Source of the DNA: an uncultured Faecalibacterium sp.
GTDB lineage: Bacteria > Bacillota > Clostridia > Oscillospirales > Ruminococcaceae
Length of the DNA stretch: 64,000 nt
Direction of reading: 5' to 3'
NCBI GenBank assembly: GCA_934561555.1
Contig: CAKTGQ010000010.1
Location: 40,806 to 104,805, forward strand
Position numbers and translations under genes: made by a program. Positions 1-7,904 of this stretch are shown in pieces. The notes below the pieces were generated by a model, which saw only the letters and a program-made list of their open reading frames with translations, was not told the origin of the DNA and searched no databases. Positions within the stretch are counted from its first letter, which is position 1. Each line of letters opens with the position of its first letter.

Positions 1-566
1 TGTCCGCCGCAGTCGGCGGCAAAGCGGGTGCCGAAGCCGTCTGTGCCGAACTGCGGTCCGGCAGCGCCGCCCATGGCGCAGATGACGGCATCTGCCCGCA
101 GGTTTTCGGTGCCGCCCTCGGGGTTCGTAAACTGCACGGCGTAGCCGCCCTTGCTCTGGCGCAGGGTGCTTACCGTGCAACCGGTGCGCAGTTGCACGGT
201 GTGCCGCTGCAAATGCAGCTCCAGCAGCGCCAGCACGTCGGCCGCCTGATTGGAATAGGGGTACACCCGCCCGGCTTCATCGGTGCGGGTATACAGCCCC
301 AGCTGCTCAAACCACGCCAGCGGCGCGGCGGCATCCACCGCCGCCAGCAAAGGCCGCAGCGCGGCGGGGTCGGCAGTGAAGTATTTTTCCGGCGCAATGG
401 CGGTGTTGTCCAGATTGCAGCGGCCGTTGCCGGTAGCCAGCAGCTTTTTGCCCACCTTGGGGTTGCGCTCCAGCACAGTGACGCGGGCAGCGGGCGCAGC
501 CTGTGCAGCCGCCAGCGCAGCGGCCAGTCCGGCGGCACCGCCGCCCAGAATAAGGATGTGTGCCAT
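1..566 (-). CDS. NAD(P)/FAD-dependent oxidoreductase, BaiN/HI0933 family (5' part only)
   Basis: The frame is open from an ATG at 566 to the window edge, giving the first 188 residues. The N-terminus carries a Rossmann dinucleotide-binding glycine motif (ILGGGAAGLAAA), followed by ERNPKVGKKLLATGNGRCN, the signature of the HI0933/BaiN flavoprotein family. These proteins bind FAD and are annotated as aminoacetone oxidases or flavin reductases; the physiological substrate is usually unknown. The rest of the gene, including the insertion domain and C-terminal FAD contacts, lies outside the window. It is divergent from spoVT, with about 156 bases between the two starts. The family call is firm; the reaction is not. 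Confidence 0.88.
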   Translation of the reverse strand, partial: MAHILILGGGAAGLAAALAAAQAAPAARVTVLERNPKVGKKLLATGNGRCNLDNTAIAPEKYFTADPAALRPLLAAVDAAAPLAWFEQLGLYTRTDEAGRVYPYSNQAADVLALLELHLQRHTVQLRTGCTVSTLRQSKGGYAVQFTNPEGGTENLRADAVICAMGGAAGPQFGTDGFGTRFAADCGG

Positions 567-722
567 GCGGACACCTGCTTTCTTTGGGTTTATTCCTATT
601 TATTGTAGCAGAACCCCGCCCGGAACGCAATGCGGCGGGCAAAGCAAAAAATCAGCTGCCGGTATAATTTGCCGCCGCTGACAGATACTACATACAAAGG
701 AAACCGCAAGGAGGGCAAAATT

Positions 723-1265
723 ATGAAAGCAACCGGTATCGTACGCCGCATCGACGAGCTTGGCAGGGTGGTGATCCCCAAGGAGATCCGCCGCACCCAG
801 CGCATCCGGCGGGGCGACCCGCTGGAGATCTTTACCACCGGCGATGGGGAAGTGATCTTTAAAAAGTACTCGCCCATGGGCGAGGTGAACACCCTTGCCG
901 CCCAGCTGGCAGAGGTGCTCAGCCGACAGTTTGCACTGACCGCCTTTGTGTGCGACAGGGACCGCATTCTGGCGGTCAGCGGCAGCGGGCGGCGGGAGCT
1001 GGCCGACCGCAGCATCAGCCAGCCGCTGGAAAAGCTGATGGAAGCCCGCAAGCCCTACCAGAGCCCCGGCAACCCGGAAAAGACCCTGCTGCCCTGCGAG
1101 GGCGCACCCCGGGTGCTGCTGTGCGCCGCGCCGGTGCTGGCGGGCGGAGATGTGACCGGCGCGGTGGGCTTACTGACCGAGGACCGCGCCGCCTGCCCGG
1201 AGGACGCCCAGTGCAAGGCGGTGGCAGTGGCAGCAGCCTTTCTGGCAAAGCAGATGGAGGAGTAA
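723..1265 (+). CDS. spoVT: Stage V sporulation protein T (AbrB-type regulator)
   Basis: A 180-residue protein starting MKATGIVRRIDELGRVVIP, the AbrB/MazE swapped-hairpin DNA-binding domain (about residues 1-50). A GAF-like sensory domain follows, with AVSGSGRREL and a C-terminal FLAKQMEE, collinear with Bacillus SpoVT over its full length. SpoVT tunes sigma-G-dependent genes in the forespore and coat formation; in clostridia it is also needed for spore maturation. The start at 723 is preceded by AAGGAGGG at a good distance; upstream in-frame residues look non-coding. It is monocistronic: a perfect 16-bp hairpin with a T-run follows the stop. It is one of several sporulation genes in this window. 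Confidence 0.93.
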   Translation: MKATGIVRRIDELGRVVIPKEIRRTQRIRRGDPLEIFTTGDGEVIFKKYSPMGEVNTLAAQLAEVLSRQFALTAFVCDRDRILAVSGSGRRELADRSISQPLEKLMEARKPYQSPGNPEKTLLPCEGAPRVLLCAAPVLAGGDVTGAVGLLTEDRAACPEDAQCKAVAVAAAFLAKQMEE

Positions 1266-1385
1266 GGTGGGACGATCTGGAATGCGCGCCGCGCTGCTTT
1301 GCGCATAAATAGCGGAAAGAATAGTTTGATTGGTAGTTCCGAAACGCCTGCGGGCGTTTCGGAACTACTTTTTCACGGAAGGGGA
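1266..1385 (-). repeat. Family B hairpin repeat, copy B1
   Basis: Begins directly after the spoVT stop with GACGATCTGGAATGCGCG, then AGCGGAAAG, a variable hairpin and a TTTTTCACGG border. This is the reverse complement of copies at 16060, 25521 and 51868. Only the borders and the hairpin loop are shared; the stem sequence is unique to this copy. Confidence 0.8.
1333..1373 (+). terminator. Intrinsic terminator of spoVT, inside repeat B1
   Basis: A perfect 16-bp stem (arms 1333-1348 and 1353-1368) with a TGCG loop, followed by five T residues. Confidence 0.85.
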
Positions 1386-1389
1386 CTCG

Positions 1390-1548
1390 CCCTCTCCGTC
1401 TGCTCCCGCTGGTCGCATCCACCTCTCCCAAAGGGAGAGGCAAGAGCACTGCCGAAAACTTTCCCCATTATGCCTAATACTTTAGTGTCGAACCTTACGG
1501 CTTGGCTCTCCCTTTGGGAGAGCTGGCGCGGGAGCGCCTGAGAGGGCG
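1390..1548. repeat. Family A repeat with terminal inverted repeats, copy A1
   Basis: Begins CGCCCTCTCC (from 1388) and ends GAGAGGGCG, so the ends are inverted repeats. Each end carries an inner palindrome (CCTCTCCC/GGGAGAGG; GGCGC-GGGA-GCGCC). The middle has CACTGCCGAAAACTTT and AATACTTTAG blocks shared with the copies at 19914 and 59668. With B1 it fills most of the spoVT-hrcA gap. Confidence 0.8.
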
Positions 1549-1620
1549 AGCCCGCTTACCTGAGGGGGAACCCCCTTTATGACAGAATTATGAATCTTTA
1601 TAAACATTTTTGCAAAGGGC

Positions 1621-1648
1621 TTGACAGCAGGGCAAAAACGATTATAAT
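1621..1648 (+). promoter_or_regulatory. Sigma-A promoter of hrcA operon
   Basis: TTGACA at 1621-1626 and TATAAT at 1643-1648 with a 16-base spacer, just upstream of the CIRCE element. Confidence 0.88.
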
Positions 1649-1652
1649 GGTC

Positions 1653-1679
1653 TTAGCACTCAGGAACAAGGAGTGCTAA
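1653..1679 (+). promoter_or_regulatory. CIRCE operator (HrcA binding site)
   Basis: TTAGCACTC, 9 bases, GAGTGCTAA: an exact match to the CIRCE consensus. It overlaps the expected transcription start, so HrcA bound here should block the operon. This predicts heat-shock autoregulation of hrcA-grpE. Confidence 0.97.
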
Positions 1680-1714
1680 ACAAACAAAAGCGATACAAAA
1701 AGGAGGCAGGCGCT

Positions 1715-2788
1715 ATGACGATGGATGCACGCAAGCAACGGGTCTTGCAGGCGATCGTGGCGCTGTATGGCCTTGAGGGCGAGCCGGTGGGCAGCAGCGT
1801 GCTGGCAAACTACTTTGACATGGCAGTGTCCAGCGCAACGCTGCGCAACGAGATGGCGGCGCTGACAAAGCTGGGCTTGCTGGAGCAGCCCCACACCAGC
1901 GCGGGGCGCGTGCCCAGCGCCAAGGGCTACCGGTATTATCTGGACAATCTGCTTACCGACGATCAGCCGCTGGACCGCGTTACCCGCGCCCGGGTGGATG
2001 CGGTGTTCGCCAGCCTTGACCACGAGCCGGAAAAGCTGGCACAGGGCGCTGCCAAGGCGCTGGCCGCCATCAGCGGCTGCACCGCCGCCGTCAGCACCCC
2101 CTGCGCCGAGGATCTGTGCATCGCCCATTACGAGGTGGTGCAGGTGGGCCGCAGCGCAGCTGCTGTGCTGGCTGTGACCACTGCCGGTTACGTCCGCACC
2201 CGGGTGGCGCGGGTACGCACCGGGCTTTCCCGGGAAAATGCAGCCGCCCTTGCGGCGCTGCTCAACCGCAACCTTACCTTTGTGGCACCGGTGGATCTTT
2301 CCACCCGGATGCTCAGCGAGCTGTGCAGCCAGATCGCACCGGAGCTTGTGCCGGTGGTCAGCGCCGCAGCCGCAATTTTGCAGGACAGCGTAAAGCCCCA
2401 TGTATTTCTGGGCGGCGAGCAGTACCTGCTGGACTGGCCGCAGCTGGACGGCCGGGTGGGTGATATCCTTACCCTGCTGAACGACGAGGAACAGGCCGCA
2501 AGCCTGATCGCACCCCCGGAAAACCGCAGCGAAAGCGTGCTGCTGGGCGAGGATCTGGAACCGCAGATCCCCGGGCTGTGCATCGTGAGCGACCGGTATC
2601 TGGTAGGCGGCGGGCTGTGGGGCTCCATTGCCCTGATCGGCCCCACCCGGATGCCCTTCCAGAAGCTGATGCCCCTGCTGCATGAGTTTGCAGACCAGCT
2701 GGGCGAGGGCATGAGCGGTAAACGAAAAGACACCCCGCAGGCTGCCGTACCGCGGCGGACTGTGATCTATAAGGAGGATCTGGAATGA
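1715..2788 (+). CDS. hrcA: Heat-inducible transcription repressor HrcA
   Basis: A 357-residue HrcA. It has an N-terminal winged helix (about residues 1-75, with SSATLRNEMAALTKLGLLEQPHTSAGRVPSAKGY-type sequence), then the central GAF-like and inserted domains, ending in a basic tail. HrcA binds CIRCE and is kept active by GroE, so chaperone shortage derepresses the operon. The start at 1715 follows AGGAGG by 8 bases; the frame extends upstream through the CIRCE element but has no good initiation site there. It is first in the operon, with its stop overlapping the grpE start (ATGA). Confidence 0.97.
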   Translation: MTMDARKQRVLQAIVALYGLEGEPVGSSVLANYFDMAVSSATLRNEMAALTKLGLLEQPHTSAGRVPSAKGYRYYLDNLLTDDQPLDRVTRARVDAVFASLDHEPEKLAQGAAKALAAISGCTAAVSTPCAEDLCIAHYEVVQVGRSAAAVLAVTTAGYVRTRVARVRTGLSRENAAALAALLNRNLTFVAPVDLSTRMLSELCSQIAPELVPVVSAAAAILQDSVKPHVFLGGEQYLLDWPQLDGRVGDILTLLNDEEQAASLIAPPENRSESVLLGEDLEPQIPGLCIVSDRYLVGGGLWGSIALIGPTRMPFQKLMPLLHEFADQLGEGMSGKRKDTPQAAVPRRTVIYKEDLE

Positions 2789-3402
2789 GCGAAGAAGCAA
2801 AGAACACGGTGCCCGAGACCGAGCAGCCGGAAACTGCCCCCGAGGAAAAGACCGCTGCCGCAGCGCCCGAGCAGGCTGCTGCCGAGTCTGCCGCCGAAGA
2901 GGACAAGAAGAAGGACGGCGGCTGGTTCAACAAGAAGGCCCGGGAGATGGAAGCCGTTAAGGCTAAGCTGGATGCAGCGGAAAAGAACGCCGCACAGGCC
3001 AAGGATCAGCTGCTGCGCATGGCTGCCGAGTACGACAACTACCGCAAGCGCTCCACCCGCGAGGCCGACCAGAAGTTCAGCGACGGTGTTTCCCACGCAG
3101 TGGAAAAGATCATCCCCATTCTGGATACGCTGGATATGGCAGCCAACGCCCCCACCACCGACGAGAACTACAAAAAGGGCGTGGTCATGACGCTGGATAA
3201 GGCCGCAAAGGCACTGGAAGCCCTCCATGTGGAGGAGATCGAAGTGCTGGGCAAGCCCTTTGACCCCAACTTTATGAATGCTGTGCAGCAGATCCCCGCC
3301 CCGGACGGGCAGGAGAGCGGCACAGTGGTCACCGTTTTCCAGAAGGGTTACAAGCTGGGTGACAAGATCATCCGCCATGCAACCGTTGTGGTGGCCGAAT
3401 AA
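2785..3402 (+). CDS. grpE: Nucleotide exchange factor GrpE
   Basis: A 205-residue GrpE. The first 45 residues are low-complexity and Glu/Ala-rich. A long coiled coil follows (about 55-110, with RMAAEYDNYRKRSTRE, the family's most conserved segment) and then the C-terminal beta domain (FDPNFMNAVQQIP, GYKLGDKIIRHATVVV). It drives ADP release from DnaK. It overlaps hrcA by four bases, so it is probably translationally coupled; dnaK follows after about 100 bases. Confidence 0.96.
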   Translation: MSEEAKNTVPETEQPETAPEEKTAAAAPEQAAAESAAEEDKKKDGGWFNKKAREMEAVKAKLDAAEKNAAQAKDQLLRMAAEYDNYRKRSTREADQKFSDGVSHAVEKIIPILDTLDMAANAPTTDENYKKGVVMTLDKAAKALEALHVEEIEVLGKPFDPNFMNAVQQIPAPDGQESGTVVTVFQKGYKLGDKIIRHATVVVAE

Positions 3403-3444
3403 ATAAGCCGAACCTCCCGCAAGGGAGTTTGCAATAACATCCGC

Positions 3445-3471
3445 TTGACATCATCATAAGCATCATATAAA
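3445..3471 (+). promoter_or_regulatory. Possible internal promoter before dnaK
   Basis: TTGACA (3445-3450) and TATAAA (3466-3471), but with a short 15-base spacer. A weak hairpin (AACCTCCC...GGGAGTTT) precedes it. It could give dnaK extra expression independent of CIRCE; there is no second CIRCE here. Confidence 0.4.
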
Positions 3472-3503
3472 CAAGATTTGTTCTTTCGAGAGGAGACTTC
3501 ATT

Positions 3504-5330
3504 ATGAGTAAGATTATTGGTATCGACCTTGGTACTACCAACAGCTGCGTGGCTGTTATGGAGGGCGGCGAGCCTGTTGTTATCGCCAATTCTGAGGGCG
3601 CCCGCACCACCCCGTCCGTTGTCGGCTTCACCAAGACCGGCGACCGTCTGGTAGGTCAGGTTGCAAAGCGTCAGGCGATCACCAACCCCGACAACACCGT
3701 TTCTTCCATCAAGCGTCAGATGGGCACCGACCACAAGGTGACCCTGAACGGCAAGGAGTACACTCCCCAGCAGGTCAGCGCTATGATCCTGCAGAAGCTG
3801 AAGGCTGACGCCGAGGCTTATCTGGGCGAGACCGTCACCGAGGCTGTCATCACTGTGCCTGCCTACTTCAACGACAGCCAGCGTCAGGCAACCAAGGACG
3901 CAGGCACCATTGCCGGCCTGAACGTCCGCCGTATCATCAACGAGCCCACCGCAGCGGCTCTGGCTTACGGTGTGGATAAAGAGGACGACCAGAAGATCAT
4001 GGTCTACGATCTGGGCGGCGGCACCTTCGATGTGTCCATCATCGAGATGGGCGACGGCGTTACCGAGGTTCTGGCCACCAACGGCGATACCCATCTGGGC
4101 GGCGATGACTTCGACCAGCGCATCATCGACTGGATGGCAGACGCCTTCCAGACCGAGAACGGCATCGACCTGCGCAAGGACAAGATGGCTGCACAGCGTT
4201 TGAAGGAAGCTGCCGAGAAGGCTAAGATCGAGCTGTCCAGCGCAATGAGCAGCCAGATCAACCTGCCCTTCATCACCGCCGATGCTACCGGCCCCAAGCA
4301 CTTGGATATGACCCTGACCCGCGCAAAGTTCAACGAGCTGACCGCTGATCTGGTCGATCGTACTATGACCCCCGTGCGCAAGGCTCTGCAGGATGCAGGT
4401 CTGCGCGCTTCCGACCTGAAGAAGGTGCTGATGGTCGGTGGTTCCACCCGTATCCCCGCTGTCTACGATGCAGTGAAGAAGGAACTGAACTGCGAGCCCT
4501 TCAAGGGCATCAACCCCGATGAGTGCGTGGCTGTCGGTGCTGCTATTCAGGGCGGCGTCCTGAACGGCGAGAAGAAGGGTCTGCTGCTGCTGGATGTCAC
4601 CCCGCTGAGCCTTGGCATTGAGACTCTGGGCGGCGTGTGCACCAAGATCATCGACCGCAACACCACCATCCCCACCCACAAGAGCCAGGTGTTCTCCACC
4701 GCAGCCGACAACCAGCCCTCTGTTGAGGTCAACGTGCTGCAGGGCGAGCGTGAGTTTGCCCGCGACAACAAGAGTCTGGGTGTGTTCCATCTGGATGGCA
4801 TTGCTCCGGCTCCCCGTGGCGTGCCTCAGATCGAAGTTACCTTCGATATCGATGCCAACGGCATCGTGAAGGTCAGCGCTAAGGATCTGGGCACCGGCAA
4901 GGAGCAGAACATCACCATCACCGCTTCCACCAATATGTCCAAGGAGGACATCGACAAGGCTGTGAAGGAAGCTGAGCAGTTTGCTGCCGACGATAAGAAG
5001 AAGCGTGAAGAGGTCGATATCCGCAACGGTGCCGACCAGATGGTGTTCCAGACCGAGAAGATGCTGAAGGAGAACGGCGACAAGCTGCCCGCAGACGTGA
5101 AGAGCGATGCCGAGGCAAAGCTGGCCGACCTGCGGACTGCTGTCCAGTCCGGCAACGTGGACGACATCAAGGCAAAGCAGGAAGCCCTGAGCCAGGTGTT
5201 CGAGAAGATGTATCAGGCAGCCGCTGCCGCACAGCAGGCCGCCGGTGCACAGCCCGGTGCTGACGCAGGCGCAGCCGATACCAAGCCCAACGATGACGGC
5301 GTTGTGGATGCCGACTTCAAGGAAGTCTAA
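3504..5330 (+). CDS. dnaK: Chaperone protein DnaK (Hsp70)
   Basis: A 608-residue Hsp70 of normal Gram-positive length. ATPase signatures: [19 protein letters not shown] at the N-terminus, [13 protein letters not shown] near 170 and [11 protein letters not shown] near 310. The conserved linker ([12 protein letters not shown]) leads to the substrate-binding domain; the C-terminus is Ala/Gln/Gly-rich and ends DADFKEV. It works with GrpE and DnaJ encoded beside it. The ATG follows GAGAGGAG. Codon use is strongly biased, as expected of a highly expressed gene. A hairpin follows the stop. Confidence 0.98.
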   Translation: MSKIIGIDLGTTNSCVAVMEGGEPVVIANSEGARTTPSVVGFTKTGDRLVGQVAKRQAITNPDNTVSSIKRQMGTDHKVTLNGKEYTPQQVSAMILQKLKADAEAYLGETVTEAVITVPAYFNDSQRQATKDAGTIAGLNVRRIINEPTAAALAYGVDKEDDQKIMVYDLGGGTFDVSIIEMGDGVTEVLATNGDTHLGGDDFDQRIIDWMADAFQTENGIDLRKDKMAAQRLKEAAEKAKIELSSAMSSQINLPFITADATGPKHLDMTLTRAKFNELTADLVDRTMTPVRKALQDAGLRASDLKKVLMVGGSTRIPAVYDAVKKELNCEPFKGINPDECVAVGAAIQGGVLNGEKKGLLLLDVTPLSLGIETLGGVCTKIIDRNTTIPTHKSQVFSTAADNQPSVEVNVLQGEREFARDNKSLGVFHLDGIAPAPRGVPQIEVTFDIDANGIVKVSAKDLGTGKEQNITITASTNMSKEDIDKAVKEAEQFAADDKKKREEVDIRNGADQMVFQTEKMLKENGDKLPADVKSDAEAKLADLRTAVQSGNVDDIKAKQEALSQVFEKMYQAAAAAQQAAGAQPGADAGAADTKPNDDGVVDADFKEV

Positions 5331-5388
5331 GTCTGACACAAAGCGCTGTGTCCGGCCAAACCGGCGGGCATACGCGCAATAGAGCAAA

Positions 5389-5418
5389 AGCCGCTCCGGT
5401 TTAGGCCGGAGCGGCTCT
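5389..5418 (+). terminator. Terminator after dnaK
   Basis: 9-bp stem CCGCTCCGG (5391-5399) / CCGGAGCGG (5406-5414), extended by weaker pairs, with a short T-containing tail. Confidence 0.65.
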
Positions 5419-5439
5419 TGCTGGTTTATAGAATGTAAA

Positions 5440-5566
5440 CCCTCTCAGTCATTGCTTCGCAATGCCAGCTCTCCCGATGGGCGAGCTTTTGGCAGTGAGG
5501 ACAAGTTTCCCTTCTCGGTCTAAGCTCCCCCCTCGGGGGAGCTGGCGCGTCAGCGCCTGAGAGGGT
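5440..5566. repeat. Family A repeat, copy A2
   Basis: Starts AACCCTCTCAGTC and ends CTGAGAGGGTT; the outer bases are AA/TT here instead of CG/CG as in A1, keeping the ends complementary. It contains CATTGCTTCGCAATG and CTCCCCCCTCGGGGGAG palindromes. It separates dnaK from dnaJ, so dnaJ may not simply be the last operon gene. Confidence 0.78.
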
Positions 5567-5614
5567 TTGTGCGGAGAAAGACCGTGACGGGAGAGGTTGG
5601 AGAGGTGAGTGGAT

Positions 5615-6790
5615 ATGGCACAGGAAAAGCGTGATTATTACGAAGTGCTGGGGGTATCCAAGGGCGCAAGCGATGCCGAGATCAAAAAGGCATACCGCAA
5701 GCTTGCCATGAAATACCACCCGGACTATAACCCCGGCGATAAGGACGCCGAGGCAAAGTTCAAGGAGATCAACGAGGCAAACGAGGTGCTTTCGGACCCG
5801 AAAAAGCGCCAGCTGTACGACCAGTACGGCTTTGCCGGTGTTGATCCCACCTACGCAGCACAGAACGGCGGCGGCCCCGGCGGCTTTGGCGGTTTTGGCG
5901 GCGACGGTGTAGATCTGGGCGACATCTTTGGCGATATCTTCGGCGGCGGCTTTGGCGGCTTCGGCGGCTCGTCCCGTCAGGCAAACAACCCCAACGCCCC
6001 CCGCAAGGGTCAGGACATCCGGGTGCGCATCACCCTGAGCTTTGACGAGGCCGTGCACGGCTGCAAGAAGAACATTACCATCACCCGTCAGCAGGAGTGC
6101 ACCGAGTGCCACGGCAGCGGCTGTGCCGCCGGCAGCAGCCCCGAGACCTGCCCGGACTGCGGCGGACGCGGCTTTGTCATCCGCCAGCAGCGCACCCCCT
6201 TTGGCGTGATGCAGACCCAGCAGCCCTGCTCCCGCTGCGGCGGCAAGGGCAAGCTGGTCAAGAACCCCTGCAAGGTCTGCCACGGCGCGGGCAAGGTGGC
6301 TTCCAAAAAGACGCTGGAGGTGTCCATCCCCATGGGCATCGACGACGACCAGAGCTTTGCACTGCGCGGCATGGGCGATGCCGGTACCAACGGCGGCCCC
6401 GCCGGTGATGTCATCGTCATGGTCACTGTGCGCCCCAGCGAGGTGTTCCAGCGCGACGGCTACGATGTGTGGGTCACTGTGCCCATCACTTACAGTCAGG
6501 CCGTGCTGGGCGACAGCGTCACCGTGCCCTCCATTGACGGCAAGGTGGAGTACACCGTGCCCGAGGGAACCCAGAGCGGCACCACCTTCCGCCTGCGCGG
6601 CAAGGGCATCCAGTACCTGAATGGCCGCGGCCGCGGCGATATGTACGTCAAGTGCGAGGTGGAGATCCCCAAAAAGCTGAACAAGGCGCAGCGCGATGCC
6701 CTGAAGAAATTTGAGGGCACGCTGAAAGAAGAAAACTACGAAAAGCGTAAGGGCTTCTTCAAAAAGCTGAAGGATATGTTCAACGCATAA
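5615..6790 (+). CDS. dnaJ: Chaperone protein DnaJ
   Basis: A 391-residue type I Hsp40. J-domain at 1-70 with the HPD motif (KYHPDYN); Gly/Phe-rich linker (about 85-130); zinc domain with four CxxCxGxG repeats ([32 protein letters not shown]); C-terminal substrate-binding domain. It stimulates DnaK ATPase and delivers clients. The ATG at 5615 gives [13 protein letters not shown]; an in-frame GTG two codons upstream is the alternative. It is separated from dnaK by a terminator and repeat A2, and is followed by a strong terminator. Confidence 0.97.
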   Translation: MAQEKRDYYEVLGVSKGASDAEIKKAYRKLAMKYHPDYNPGDKDAEAKFKEINEANEVLSDPKKRQLYDQYGFAGVDPTYAAQNGGGPGGFGGFGGDGVDLGDIFGDIFGGGFGGFGGSSRQANNPNAPRKGQDIRVRITLSFDEAVHGCKKNITITRQQECTECHGSGCAAGSSPETCPDCGGRGFVIRQQRTPFGVMQTQQPCSRCGGKGKLVKNPCKVCHGAGKVASKKTLEVSIPMGIDDDQSFALRGMGDAGTNGGPAGDVIVMVTVRPSEVFQRDGYDVWVTVPITYSQAVLGDSVTVPSIDGKVEYTVPEGTQSGTTFRLRGKGIQYLNGRGRGDMYVKCEVEIPKKLNKAQRDALKKFEGTLKEENYEKRKGFFKKLKDMFNA

Positions 6791-6797
6791 AAACCAA

Positions 6798-6835
6798 ACG
6801 GCGGCGCGTTCCATCGGAGCGTGCCGCCGTTTTTT
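6798..6835 (+). terminator. Intrinsic terminator of dnaJ
   Basis: ACGGCGGC...GCCGCCGT stem with six T residues. Confidence 0.9.
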
Positions 6836-6856
6836 GCGTGTAAACCCCATAAAACA

Positions 6857-6890
6857 GCGAAGGCGCTGCCCTTTCGGGCAGCGCCTTCGC
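6857..6890 (-). terminator. Hairpin terminator of the small-peptide gene
   Basis: Perfect 15-bp stem (6857-6871 / 6876-6890) with a 4-base loop; on the minus strand it is followed by TGTTTTA. It lies between two convergent genes. Confidence 0.7.
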
Positions 6891-6928
6891 CTGCTTTGTT
6901 CTTTGGTTTACTCCAAATTTAGGTTCGA

Positions 6929-7252
6929 TCAGGAAAGTGCAATGAGTGCGGTGGGGATAATGCCGATACCGCTGCTGCAAACGCCCAGCACACTGATCGT
7001 GCAGGCAATATCATACAGCAGATTGGTAGTGCTCTTCTCCATGTCCTTGCTCAGGGCATCCATACCGGTCTCCATCCAGGTGTCGGGATTCTTTCTGCGA
7101 TAATCACGGATCGCAATAGAACCCTTGAACCAGCCATAGAAGGGCAGGAACCATGCACAAAGAGCCTGAGTAGCAGTAGCGCCGCCCTCGGTGTAGGTCA
7201 TTTCCTCAGTGGACAGTACATTGTAGTACGCGGGCATCATCATTTTTTCCAT
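6929..7252 (-). CDS. Small secreted-peptide precursor with double-glycine-type leader (A)
   Basis: 107 residues, no recognised family. The N-terminus (VLSTEEMTYTEGG, Gly at 23-24) resembles the leader of class II bacteriocins and related peptides cut after Gly-Gly by C39-peptidase ABC exporters. The remaining 83 residues hold two hydrophobic stretches and the segment MDALSKDMEKST. The gene 76 bases upstream encodes a paralogue sharing the leader and the DALxxDMxKS block. AAGGAGTG precedes the ATG. No exporter or immunity gene is visible nearby, so bacteriocin, signal peptide or another exported peptide are all possible. Confidence 0.72.
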   Translation of the reverse strand: MEKMMMPAYYNVLSTEEMTYTEGGATATQALCAWFLPFYGWFKGSIAIRDYRRKNPDTWMETGMDALSKDMEKSTTNLLYDIACTISVLGVCSSGIGIIPTALIALS

Positions 7253-7282
7253 AATAACACTCCTTTTGAAACAAAGCTATCC

Positions 7283-7313
7283 AAAACGGTGCACCCAAAA
7301 AACGCACCGTTTT
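7283..7313 (-). terminator. Hairpin between the two peptide genes
   Basis: AAAACGGTGC / GCACCGTTTT arms around an A/T-rich loop. It could end or attenuate the upstream peptide transcript. Confidence 0.55.
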
Positions 7314-7328
7314 ATCTGATTAAAAGGT

Positions 7329-7685
7329 TCAGCGCACGATCAGCAGAACGGCGCTCAGGGGAGCCAGTGCTACCACCATGGTGGTGGAAACGGCGTCCCG
7401 CACAAAGTTTCCGGCAGATTTGCCCATGTCGGCGGCAAGGGCATCGGTGGCACGGCCCATCACGGTAAAGAAATTGCCGTCCTTGTTGCCGTCCTGCTGC
7501 AGCCAGGTGCGTGCCTGCTTGATGCCCCAGATATAGCTGGAAGCCAGCACCACAGCACCTACGACAGTTGCGGTAGTAGTGGCGATCCCGGCAGCATCAT
7601 CGATCATACCGCCGCCGGTGGTATAGGTCATTTCTTCGTTAGAAAGAACCGCATAATCTGCGGGATAATTCATCTTGTTCATCAT
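7329..7685 (-). CDS. Small secreted-peptide precursor with double-glycine-type leader (B)
   Basis: 118 residues from the ATG at 7685 (an ATG at 7682 and a TTG at 7688 are alternatives; AGGAG lies just upstream). The leader VLSNEEMTYTTGG has Gly-Gly at 24-25. The mature part starts Gly-rich and has a hydrophobic segment (TVVGAVVLASSYIWG), then TDALAADMGKSAGN and a hydrophobic C-terminus ending LLIVR. Related along its length to the neighbouring 107-residue protein, which suggests tandem duplication followed by divergence, as in two-peptide systems. Function unknown; export by a Gly-Gly peptidase transporter is an inference from the leader. Confidence 0.72.
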   Translation of the reverse strand: MMNKMNYPADYAVLSNEEMTYTTGGGMIDDAAGIATTTATVVGAVVLASSYIWGIKQARTWLQQDGNKDGNFFTVMGRATDALAADMGKSAGNFVRDAVSTTMVVALAPLSAVLLIVR

Positions 7686-7753
7686 CAATACTCCTTTGTC
7701 AAAGGGAAATGCCGCATTGCATCCCGATCCCCGGCGTCTATACCCAATTGCCG

Positions 7754-7772
7754 ATAGAGCATTGTCCTCTAT
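7754..7772. promoter_or_regulatory. Inverted repeat upstream of the peptide genes
   Basis: ATAGAG, 7 bases, CTCTAT, about 70 bases upstream of the peptide B start in an AT-rich region. A possible regulator site; weak evidence by itself. The rest of 7686-7904 holds no gene that I can support. Confidence 0.3.
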
Positions 7773-7904
7773 ATAGTCATTCTACAACAGGAGTGGGATT
7801 TTATCAAGGGGTTTTGGCACATCTGTGCAAAAACTGGCGAGACGCATGAAATTACAACTATAAATTTGTGAAAATAGACTGCAATAATCTGGGCTTTTGG
7901 CTGT

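Noticed and set aside
1388..1556. CRISPR-like reading of the repeated CCCTCTC/GAGAGGG blocks
   Set aside because: Copies are scattered singly between genes, differ in length and orientation, and have no regular spacer array or cas genes nearby.
3348..5387. Very long open frame antisense to dnaK (about 680 codons)
   Set aside because: Mirror of the strongly biased dnaK codons; no RBS, low-complexity Leu/Gly/His-rich product and no family resemblance.
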